Part shown: one piece after another, positions 45,301-53,239 of the stretch
Position numbering within the stretch: position 1 is the stretch's first letter
How the letters are laid out: each line of letters begins with the position of its first letter
Assembly: GCA_003427395.1 (NCBI GenBank)
Contig: BFEA01000089.1
Coordinates: 1,857,193-1,910,431, forward strand
DNA from: Chara braunii
Lineage: Eukaryota > Streptophyta > Charophyceae > Charales > Characeae
Reading direction: 5' to 3'
Length of the DNA: 53,239 bases
The notes under the pieces: generated by a model
What the model was told of the DNA's origin: nothing
The model's database searches: none
What the model saw: only the letters and a program-made list of their open reading frames with translations
Translations under genes and position numbers: made by a program

Positions 45301-46049
45301 ATCTCCAACCCCACCCTGTGATTGTGGCCACTAGTGCTTCAGACTATTGCTGTTCCAGCCAATCGGTTTGCTGGACTGCTGCCCTTGCCTTTCTATGCAG
45401 CGAGCTCCTCTTTGTTTTCCTTTTCCCCTTCCCCCCTTTTCCCTTTTATAGTTCAGTCCTCCATTGCCTTCCTGTTGCAACCCTTTTTGTTACTGAGCTG
45501 GTGTACCCCATTCGGTCCTCCCTTTAAACCCGTCCCCTAAACCCTCCCTAAACCTTCCCTTCCTCCCTTCCTTTTCCCCTGCCGAACCGAGCCGTCTGGC
45601 TCTTCCATTATTGTGCCGAGACAATTTTCTGTTTGCCTTCCCTCCTGGTCTCCTTCCCTCCCTTCTGGCCTTTTTCCTGTCTATGCCCCCCCAGTCCTGT
45701 GATTCAGTATCCTTCCCCCTTTTCCAGGGCCACTCCTCCTTTCTTGTGATCTTTGCTGATTCATGCCGAGGTGGGTTTGGGGGGGTGGCAAGGGAAGGAG
45801 ACGGCTCGAGTGTTGTTGGTAAGGGTAAGAGAAGCGGGTATTGGATGACCATGGGGGGAAGAGGGGTGCGGTGCGGTCTTATCCGGAGCACAGAACAGAT
45901 GATGGAGGGGTAGCAGACGTTGGAATGTGAAAGCTTGAGAGCCAACTATGTTCCTCAATTCTCCAACTCTTCCATCGGATCGCTGTTCCCTGCAGTTTAG
46001 CCATACGTTTCCGGGGTCCTATCCATTGCTCTTCAAACCTGTCATGCTC
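45301..46049. other. Unassigned pyrimidine-rich DNA
   Basis: Long C/T-rich stretches (45420-45760). Frames on both strands are low in complexity and carry no domain. The last ~100 bases may include the 3' end of the LINE fragment that follows. Confidence 0.35.
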
Positions 46050-47600
46050 CTATTTACTCTTTTGCTGCTTCAATTGGGGCGTGAGAGTGGCGTCTTCCTC
46101 AGTGGTCTTGATTTTCTGTTTTAAATTGTTCCACGCCTCCTTGGTCTTTGCGGCGAGGTAATCTGCTACGTGCTCTTTTGCCTGGGGCAGTCCGAGCGTA
46201 TGCTGTCTTCGGTCAGAAGAGCACCATGCCCTCCATGCTATTGTGAGGTCACTTTGATGACGCTGAATGTCACAAAATTCGAAATACTTTGTTTTTTCTC
46301 TCCTGTGAACCGTATGTGCAACTTTCATTGCATTCGGCTCTCCACCATGAGGACTTCCAGCCGGATGATGCAAAAAAGGTTTCCTTTCATAGGGGAACCA
46401 TTTGGCCAGGATGTGCTCCTGCATCCCCAGAAGCAGCAAGCGGAGGACCCAGGGGAATTGTGAGCCTGTGAGGCTGTCCATGCTGCATCCCACCATCTGC
46501 TCCAGGGTGGCCAGGGCCGGCAGTGAGTGCCACAATATTGGCAGATTGGGGACAGTCTTCCCTGCTGTTCCAGATTTGTTCTAGAAACCAGCGAAGCAGG
46601 CGTCGGTAAGCATCAGTATAGAATTTGCCATTGGAGGGCCCTGTGCGAGGTGGACATTATGTGTGAATATCGTGGTCTTCTGCTGGGAGGATAGACTCAT
46701 TTGCCCATCGGTGTTTGATTGTCCGGACCGACTGTTTTTTCTTATGCACTATCCTGTACCCCTGTTTGACACTATCCACCAAACAGTTGGCCACTCCACA
46801 CCAGCGGGTCGAAAGGGAGTGTTGTAATCGAGGCATCGGGTTGGTAGGAGTAGCAGGTCTGGTTGTCTTCTTCCAGAATCCTGACCCTCTCCATCCCCGC
46901 CCGGTTCCATGGACAGTTAGCTTCGTGGTTCCTTGTTATGTGGGACCACTTGCTCCCGGGCTGTTATGTCGTATGCTTTGAGATGGACTTCGTGACCCAC
47001 TTTGTAACTCACCAAATATACTGCCCGCAGGTGTCGGGGGTGAGAGTGAGGGATAACCCGGTCGTCTTGCTCTATCATGGGCCCCTGTCTCAGTTGCTGG
47101 ACCCATGCCAACGGGATGGCTTCCTGGAGTCGGGCGAGTTTCCCCACTCGGTCCCTCACGTGTTTGAGCGTTTCTCTCAGTTGGTCTTCCCTTTCCCAAT
47201 TCCCGCGTTGGTGGCCCCACACGTCCCCCACTGCGAACAACCCCCTGGCCACCCATGTGCGCCAGTATGAGTCCCGTGTGAGTGTAAATGGGGAGGTGTT
47301 TGCATCTAATATGCATGGATGGCCAAACAACGGTTGCTTAACGATCTCATGTCAACGCAGCGGGGGCCGGGTGCGTTTGCAGCCCATTTCCCTCCATAGT
47401 CTGGCCATATTCGGCCAGAGGGGTCATTTTTTATATCCTTTCTCGTCCTGTTTTGGAGGGTGAGGATTCTGCTGCATTGGATAGCCCCAGGATTGTCCAT
47501 GTCGGGTTTGTGAGCCACTGCAAGGGGTGGACCGGCTTTTCCGAGGGGGACGGGGGGGATGAATTTGCGATTTGGATATACGCACATGGGGACCATTGAA
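46050..47600 (-). pseudogene. Second LINE fragment, heavily frameshifted
   Basis: Minus-strand frames match, in order, the C-terminal half of the LINE at 38086-40971: a post-RT segment (GRIWPDYGGKW), the WRTWVARGLFAVGDVWG...DQLRETLKHVRDR block, a PDASITTLPFDPL block near 46800 (compare PETSIARLPFDPL) and a C-terminal block with IAWRAW and AKTKEAWNNLKQKI. Several frameshifts are needed. RT catalytic motifs are absent. It is clearly older than the 38-42 kb copy. Confidence 0.65.
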
Positions 47601-47626
47601 TGTCGTTATCCATGAGCAGCCAAATC

Positions 47627-47885
47627 TTTTTTTTTTTTTTTTTTTTTTTTTTAATAAAACACGCCCCTTCCAGTGCTAGTGGTGCTGATAACAGTGATGA
47701 GAGCAGCCACCACTAGCACCAGGGGAGAGACTCCATCTATTGGTGGGGAGCATCACCTGCTGGAAAACGGGTCCAGCGTCCCATTTACAACTGAGTTTGG
47801 ATATGCCTGCCAACATTGATTACTCTGGCTTCAAAGGATTGACTGAGCAGGTTAACGGAGAAAGGGAAAAAACCTCTTCACCCTG
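47627..47885 (+). mobile_element. SINE-like structured repeat, copy H
   Basis: A poly(T) run (to 47652) precedes AATAAAACACG. The head hairpin GTGCTAGTGG (47673-47682) / CCACTAGCAC (47710-47719) is followed by H1 from 47730 and H2 CTGGA/TCCAG to about 47782. The tail, TGCCAACATTGATTACTCTG and GGATTGACTGAGCAGG, matches copy E. Its downstream end is cut by the solo LTR at 47892. Confidence 0.6.
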
Positions 47886-49669
47886 TGCCGGTGTCGAGCG
47901 CATCGGTCCAACACCGCACAACCGGGGCGGGACCCTCCCGGCCGCGTCACGCAGGAGTTGGTTTATTCCTCGTCGCAATTTCACATGGAGCTTTCGCAAG
48001 CCGCTTCGACCGAGTGCGCCAGCCATACCTCTCGCGAGGCCCTATGACAGGATAGGGCCTACGCGAGGCATGACTTACCTCCACCTTACGAGAGTTGTCA
48101 CCTCCCTTCGGTGGGCGTATCCCCGCCGAGCTACCAGTCCACAGTACGAGAGTTAATCAGCTGCACTCACATAGGTGGGCCAGCCGATGGCGTTTCTCGT
48201 ACGCTGTAGCATAGGGGGTACGCGCGGTTTTACGCATCTATCGGACCCGCACACGAAGCGACGCCTTGGGGGGGCTGAGGTCCCAAGCGCGACTCGTCGT
48301 CGATCGACTAGGACGCTTCCCACACACCACGCGCACACCACTCTGAAGACGTAAAAATTAAAACACACACACACACATGCAAAAATGACACAAACAAAAT
48401 AACACACACAATCCTAGTCCCTTAGTAGCCATCCCATAACTTTCTGATGCGGAAATCGGTTAGGCGACGAGCGCGAGATTTATTATAAAACCGCGCGGAC
48501 GCAGGGCTTCCCATATCGACTAGCAATGCATGAATACGCAAGCAGTCGCAATGATGACGTACTACATAGTGCCCATAATCAAGCGGTCCTCCGTGAGTCC
48601 GAGTACCGCCTATGACACTCAAGTGTCAAACTCGAAGTATCGTGAAGGTTTACCCCTTCAAGATATTGCACGGCTGAAGGAATAACCGTGCGGTCTCCGC
48701 GGCACCTCCGGCCTTTAGGCTGGGTGTCCCGGTCGGCAGGGCACATAGGCTCTGCGCTAGGGGTGATCCCTTCTATGCAGAGTCAAGGGTCTGGGATGTC
48801 TTGGACAAGGACCTCGAATCCATGCCTACAACCAACGTCCGACTACGAAATCTTTAATAAGCATTCAACAAAAAGGGGGTTTCTTTTCTTTCTCAATCTC
48901 GACCCCAATTAAACCCTTAAGCATGGGTCTCTCAGGTCACGCAAACACCTAATATAGGTACATGCATATACATATGTAAAGGGGAGATAAGTATATGACG
49001 ATCACTTCTCACAATCACAGTGAGACTTCTCACAGCCATATATATGTGTGTGATCGCAGACCGTCAAATCCAAAATCTGAATCATGGAACATACCTGCAA
49101 TCACATTAAAGAGTCAACAAAAAATCCACACACTACACAGAGTCAACTTCAACTAATCTCTATACTCATACCTCTCGCTTTAGTCATGCAAGCCCCAACC
49201 TTTGTTCAACCTTCCATAATCAAATACTAAGTATCTTTGTTAAATGACCATTCAATAAAAGTCTGGGTGAAAACCTTAATAAAACAATAAAAATCACGGC
49301 TAAAGTCTTTTAGGTTGAGTATTGAGGATGAATTCGAGTTCAGTCGTAGACCGACGAATCGACAACCGACCTGTTATCTGTGATAGCAGAAGGTGATCCT
49401 GGTAGGATCAAGCTGAATCTAGCCAAAATCCTGAATCAATCGATCAAGAAGACCTGTAACACAAGACAGACCAACCCCCAAGCTAAATTCATAAGTGTAT
49501 GGAGAGTACAACTCCATAACACATTCTCACCCAAGACTCTTCCACAAGCTAATCCTAGGCCTGCCTCTAAGCCAGTGTCTAACGCAAGGCAGACCTATAG
49601 CAGCGTCTCCCCTATTCAGTGTGGATTGTCAGAGTCGCCATCTGTTAAAATATAATATAAATCCTCTAA

Positions 49670-50240
49670 ACTAAGAAAATTTTGGCAGCGCTTCCCGTAG
49701 AAAAAAAAAATTCTCATAATTTATAATAACTCAAATACGAAAGCAAAGTTCAAACTCTAAATCTGGAAAGTCAAATTTTGTCAAACTCCTGAATTAGTAA
49801 AAATTTGGGCAGCATCTTCTTTAGAAAGGTAGACTTCCCAAATTTATACTAAGTCAGATAGGAACTCAGAAGCCAGACTTGAGCGCGACTTCAAGACAAA
49901 GTTCAACTAACCCCTTAGATTTGTAGAAATTTCGGGAGCGCTTCCCGTAGAGAAAGTGTTATTCCAAGATTTATACAAAGTTAAGTTCAAAGTCTAGAAA
50001 ATAACTTTGACTTCCCAAAATCCAATTTTGTCTAACTCCTTGAATCAAAAAAAATTTGGGCAGCACTCCCTTTAGAAAAGAAGACTTCCCAGATTTTTAC
50101 TAAGTCATGTATTTAATTTAGACAAACTGAGTTTTGGAAAGCCAAAATTTGACCAACTCCTTGGTTTTGCAGAAATTTCGGCAGCGCTTCCCGTAGAGAA
50201 AGTGGCGTACCAAGATTTATACAAGACTAAGTATAATAAA
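49670..50240 (-). repeat. Five-unit ~124-bp tandem repeat in the solo LTR
   Basis: On the plus strand, marker words at 49684, 49808, 49932, 50057 and 50178 alternate between GCGCTTCCCGTAG and GCA(T/C)CT/TCC(C)TTTAG types. This gives a dimeric period of about 248 bp. The full element's LTRs have three units. Confidence 0.7.
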
Positions 50241-50519
50241 ATATCCGAGAAAATGCAGAAATTGACCTAAGTAAAAAAAACTTAGCTCAGAAAATTAAGG
50301 AATTGAAACCATCTCTTATAGTTCTAGCACTTGGCAAGCAACTAAAGCAACTACCTATCAAACTGAATCTCAGACTAAGTAATCTCACTCAGTCACATGC
50401 AGGCCAAACCACAAATGTAAGTATTATCATCATCCCAAAGTCATCTTATCAAACAATAGTTCATAGTCTTTCAATGATTTGCCCCTTTATACCCAGCTTA
50501 CATAGGGCATAAGGCTAGA

Positions 50520-51010
50520 CCACCCAAACTTATGGAACATGTCTAGCTCAGCCATTGAGTATACACAAACAAAGGGCACAACAACTTTTCTCTTCTTTGG
50601 GCACATGACTAGGCCACCTTAGTCGCCCTGACCTGTTTAAGTATCCCAATTTTATATAATTATCTGCACTTAGTCTTTTGAGGTAGCATATAACGGATCC
50701 GATCATCTTTAGCTCAAAATTCAGTCTGCCCCTTCTTACCACAAGTTTATTCTTAATTAATACTCTCTTCAGTTTGTGATAAGCTACAGTCAGACCACCC
50801 AAACTTATGGAACCCTATCTGACTAGCCTGTTCATAGGTAGGATAGTAATAAAATATAGTCAAGTTATAACCTTTTGGTTCCAGCATGTGCATGGCATTG
50901 GACCAAGACCACCCAAACTTATGGAACATGTATGGTCCTCAGCCTGGTTCATTCTCTCAAAGCCAAAGCAGGAAGAGGGTGAGCCACCCAAACTTATCTT
51001 CTGTGGCTTG
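50520..51010 (-). repeat. Hairpin array in the solo LTR
   Basis: Here the core reads CCATAAGTTTGGGTGG (reverse complement of the plus strand). Paired arms remain: GGACCA with TGGTCC (near 50904-50940) and GTCAGA with TCTGAC (near 50790-50822). Other units (50521-50545 and 50982-51003) are degenerate. Persistence of pairing in a diverged LTR supports the structure. Confidence 0.6.
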
Positions 51011-51060
51011 CAAAAACCAGGGCGGATACCCTTGTAAGGGTATTCGCACCGACACCGGAC

Positions 51061-51175
51061 GCCGGATATCAGCTACTGCAACCTAGTTCCTCCCTCTCTA
51101 GACCGCTCCTCTACGCCCTGTGTCTGGCGCCGGATATCAGCTACTGCAACCTAGTTCCTCCCTCCCTAGCCACTT
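51061..51175 (+). repeat. 68-bp tandem duplication next to the solo LTR
   Basis: GCCGGATATCAGCTACTGCA followed by ACCTAGTTCCTCCCTC occurs at 51061 and again at 51129. Confidence 0.8.
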
Positions 51176-51349
51176 ATTTCTCTTCTGCATGTCTTTGCCG
51201 TTCCTTGTGATGCCCAACCGAGCCTGCCAAAATTAATGCTGAGCATCCATTTACTTGGACTTGGGTTGGGTGGGTGGGTAAGGGAAGGGTGAGAGGTAGA
51301 GTCCGTTAGCCTGTGGATAAACCTTGGACCCTAGTCTCTTGTCAAAAAC

Positions 51350-51465
51350 CTTTTTTTTTTAGTTCATCCCTCCATTCCATACCACTGCATTTCTACTAGA
51401 CAGGTAAATGGGGGGGGGAGGAAATCGGGGAATTCATCGGGGGGGTTCAAAGGGATAGTCGTATC
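51350..51465 (-). pseudogene. Tiny LINE 3' fragment with poly(A)
   Basis: The minus strand reads DTTIPLNPPDEFPDFLPPPF, homologous to the ORF2 end (EPLRPPHDFPDLFPP at 38 kb), and finishes in an 11-A tail (T run at 51351-51361). A strongly 5'-truncated LINE copy of about 115 bp. Confidence 0.65.
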
Positions 51466-51468
51466 AAC

Positions 51469-52010
51469 TTGTCCCAACCTTGGTCGTGGGAATGGAAAAC
51501 CCTCCTCTGTAAAACAAGGAATCCACCACAGGCGGATGATTTTACTCTTAATTTCTACAAGGTACGAAGAAGGGCAATTATTTGGGCCCTTTGGCACCGC
51601 TGTTGCACTTATGAAATTGAGAAGGCCAAGATTGATGGCCCAGAATTCACAGACTCTATAAAACACCAAATTCAAACTGACATCACTGCTCAATGGGATA
51701 AGGTAAGGGAGAAGATCAAACACCTACTAACGAAAGCAGAAATTGAGCATCACATTTTGCAGCAACTGGCTGGGGGGCACCCATGGGAGGAAACTGGGAG
51801 AAGTAAAATGGAAGGGAGCATGGGGAGAGAATCAGGAAAATCGGGAAGGAGGTCAAGGGGAATTTTCAAGAGATTACTGCTTGGTCTTTCATGACTGGAC
51901 AGCTGTGGCTGACCCCTCCATCCCGTTCCGTCCCCTCTCTGATTTCCCAGACCGTTTTCCACCATTATCCTTGAGTCTGGTTCCTTTGAGTTGGTATGGT
52001 TTGGAGTAAG
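51469..52010 (+). pseudogene. Third LINE fragment, ORF2 C terminus
   Basis: The plus frame from 51469 reads SWEWKTLL, VRRRAIIWALWHRCCTYEI and KIDGPEFTDSIKHQIQTDIT, aligning with PWEWRAIL, LGRRAILWALWWKRCVLAI and VEGPETTEQIKSHIQLELLT of the 38-kb LINE. After a frameshift near 51780-51850 it continues RDYCLVFHDWTAVADPSIPF and PLSDFPDRFPPL, aligning with that LINE's end. RT and endonuclease are absent. It begins only a few bases from the opposite-strand fragment. Confidence 0.75.
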
Positions 52011-52233
52011 TAATTTCTGTTTTCTTGGTTTTGGTTTCTTTCGAAAGAGAGTAGATTCAAGGGTGGTAATTGGCAGTACTGGATTTTTTACCCCAGATGA
52101 CACAAGGTCGTACCAGAGCTTAATAGATTCCCCTGGGCCCTCCTGGAGGGGGTGAAGACGTACTCGTAATAGTTCCAAAATCTTCAAGCCGAAGTACTCT
52201 TCATAATTGTATCTTCATACTCCTTATTCATAT

Positions 52234-52285
52234 GGGACACTGGACCCCGTTTCCAGCAGGTGCAGCTCCCTACCAATAGATGGAG
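52234..52285 (-). repeat. SINE-like core, minus strand
   Basis: The reverse complement reads ACTCCATCTATTGGTAGGGA (H1), then CACCTGCTGGAAACGGGGTC and CAGTGTCCCAT (H2 arms CTGGA/TCCAG). It lies just beyond the LINE fragment. Confidence 0.55.
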
Positions 52286-52529
52286 TGGCAGCATGAAGGA
52301 TTATTAGGACAGGGAGCTCTTATCACCTCTCCTAATGTTCCTTAGCAGCCTTATTCTGAAAAAAATGAAAAAGGACAAAAACAAAAAGTTCTGACCGTTA
52401 GACCCTGCAGATGGCAAAGGAAATGCATGGGTCCCTGCAGCCCAGGGCCAAACCATTTGGCAAAGTTGCCGATGAGCAGGATGGGGGCAGCTGTAGAAGT
52501 TTGGGGCATTTCAGCATACCCCTGTGTTT

Positions 52530-52575
52530 TAGGGGTATTTGATGAAATACCCAAACTTTTAGGGGTATTTCAACA
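52530..52575 (+). repeat. Short hairpin and repeat
   Basis: GGGTATTT (52533-52540) pairs with AAATACCC (52545-52552) around GATG. TTTTAGGGGTATTT occurs at 52527 and again at 52557. Confidence 0.6.
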
Positions 52576-52853
52576 GCTTTCCCATTTTATTTCCCGCGGT
52601 GGCTCTTTGGTTTTGTTCCCTTGCTGCTACATTTCTTTTTTGTCGTCTTTTTCTTTTGCAAAAAAAAAGAAAAACACAAAGCCCCCATCTATTCTGCGGG
52701 GCATAATCATCAGCAAGCATGGACAAAGTTTCCAGGCACTGCTTCATTTCAATCAACAGAGTGTGACAGTTTTCTTTACTATTATTCTGCATTACTGTGC
52801 AATTGCTTTGGAAGTTTGGATTTGGTCTGCCTCAAGTATCAGCGGATTTTCAG

Positions 52854-52945
52854 TCCATCTGTTAAAATTGGAACCATACAAAGAAGATCAGCATGGCCCC
52901 TGCACAAGGGTGACACACATAAATCGAGAGGTTCAAATTGGAAAA
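52854..52945 (+). pseudogene. U6 snRNA retro-pseudogene
   Basis: Contains TTAAAATTGGAACCATACA, AAGAAGATCAGCATGGCCCC, TGCACAAGGGTGACACACAT and AAATCGAGAGGTTCAAATT, matching spliceosomal U6 almost end to end. The AAATCGAGA...CAAATT 3' part is the plant form. The invariant ACAGAGA box reads ACAAAGA and the 5' stem-loop is not conserved. An A-rich run (about 52942-52960) follows instead of a T-run terminator, and no upstream sequence element or TATA box is placed as in plant U6 genes. It therefore looks like a reverse-transcribed copy, not an active gene. The AGC triad (CAGCATGG) is kept. Confidence 0.85.
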
Positions 52946-53039
52946 AAAAAAAGAAAAAAAGATGGGTTTGCCTTGGGCACAAATGGGATAGGTCTGGGAT
53001 TGCCTCCTGACTGGTATTGGGACTGACTGGGCTCTACCG

Positions 53040-53086
53040 CTGGGTCCGGTTCCCAGCATGTGCTGCTCCCCACGAATAGACTGGAG
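53040..53086 (-). repeat. SINE-like core, minus strand, at the window end
   Basis: The reverse complement reads CTCCAGTCTATTCGTGGGGA (H1) and CACATGCTGGGAACCGGACC with CAGCGG (H2 arms CTGGG/CCCAG). This is the CTGGG subtype, as at 36174. Confidence 0.6.
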
Positions 53087-53097
53087 ATTTTATTATG

Positions 53098-53239
53098 CAA
53101 CCAACCAACCAACCAACCAACCAACCAACCACCCACCTGAACCCACCCTAACCCAACCCAACCAACCAACCACCCCACCCCACCCCAACCCAACCCAACC
53201 AACCAACCAAACCACCCCACCCCAACCCAACCCCACCCC
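53098..53239 (+). repeat. C-rich AACC/CCAACC simple repeat
   Basis: (CCAA)n passing into CCACCCCACCCCAACC and related words to the end of the window. Degenerate low-complexity repeat; one CCCTAACCC occurs but no telomeric array. Confidence 0.9.

Larger units (their letters stand above)
47888..51058 (-). mobile_element. Solo LTR of the giant-LTR family with CCGG target duplication
   Basis: The LTR (47892-51054) runs on the minus strand from TGTCGGTGCGAATACCC to GCGCTCGACA and is flanked by a perfect 4-bp duplication, CCGG (47888-47891 and 51055-51058). No interior is present, as expected after LTR-LTR recombination. It is 3163 bp. Relative to 19979-27376 it lacks 20041-24444, and the break falls at ATAAG, which occurs at both ends of the missing segment. 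The TATA box is in the missing part. It is more diverged than the two LTRs of the full element are from each other. Confidence 0.85.

Noticed and set aside
52854-52945. Active U6 snRNA gene
   Set aside because: The ACAGAGA box is altered, the 5' stem-loop is lost, there is no T-run terminator, and no plant-type upstream promoter elements are seen.
53098-53239. Telomere at the window end
   Set aside because: The repeat is degenerate AACC/CCACCCC; there is no run of a telomeric hexamer or heptamer.

Overview
This is repeat-dense eukaryotic nuclear DNA with no convincing single-copy host gene. It contains an L1-type LINE, a Ty3/Gypsy element, LTRs primed by a tRNA-Asp-type primer-binding site, SINE-like repeats and a U6 snRNA copy whose 3' part matches the plant form. 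That points to the green lineage. A charophyte alga such as Chara is my guess from the style of the repeats; the sequence does not prove it.

Layout. (1) 1-3040: unassigned DNA plus small terminal-inverted-repeat elements whose ends read GGGCCTCGCCACAC. (2) 3044-7721 and 27377-27509, minus strand: one decayed Ty3/Gypsy element (gag, protease, RT/RNase H, integrase), split inside gag. (3) 7726-27376: the element that split it, a plus-strand LTR retrotransposon with giant LTRs of about 7 kb (7726-14758 and 19979-27376), a tRNA-Asp primer-binding site (14761-14779) and a 5.2-kb interior with no recognisable coding capacity. It looks like a large non-autonomous derivative (LARD-like). (4) 27510-38000: a patchwork of foldback elements, SINE-like units, minisatellite-like tandem repeats and two DNA-transposon-like elements, one nested in a SINE-like unit. 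(5) 38086-42080: a 5'-truncated LINE, minus strand, nearly intact RT. (6) 42081-47890: unassigned DNA, more SINE-like units and a second, badly decayed LINE. (7) 47892-51054: a solo copy of the giant LTR, minus strand, 3.16 kb, with a perfect CCGG target duplication. (8) 51060-53239: two small LINE fragments facing away from one tiny junction, a U6 snRNA retro-pseudogene and a C-rich simple repeat at the window end.

History. The Gypsy element inserted first. The giant-LTR element then jumped into its gag gene, leaving a 4-bp target duplication (GCGT/ACGT, one mismatch). A related element inserted at 47892-51054 and collapsed to a solo LTR. That copy also lost 4.4 kb, including the TATA box, between two ATAAG repeats.

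The most unusual content is structural. (a) The giant LTRs carry an array of hairpins that share one core (near ATTCTATAAGTTTAGG) while their stem arms differ from unit to unit yet stay self-complementary. (b) A dispersed SINE-like family has consecutive hairpins whose arms change in a compensatory way between copies. (c) A separate GC-rich hairpin array lies at 29281-29590. I know of no named system matching (a) or (c). All motif comparisons were made by eye.
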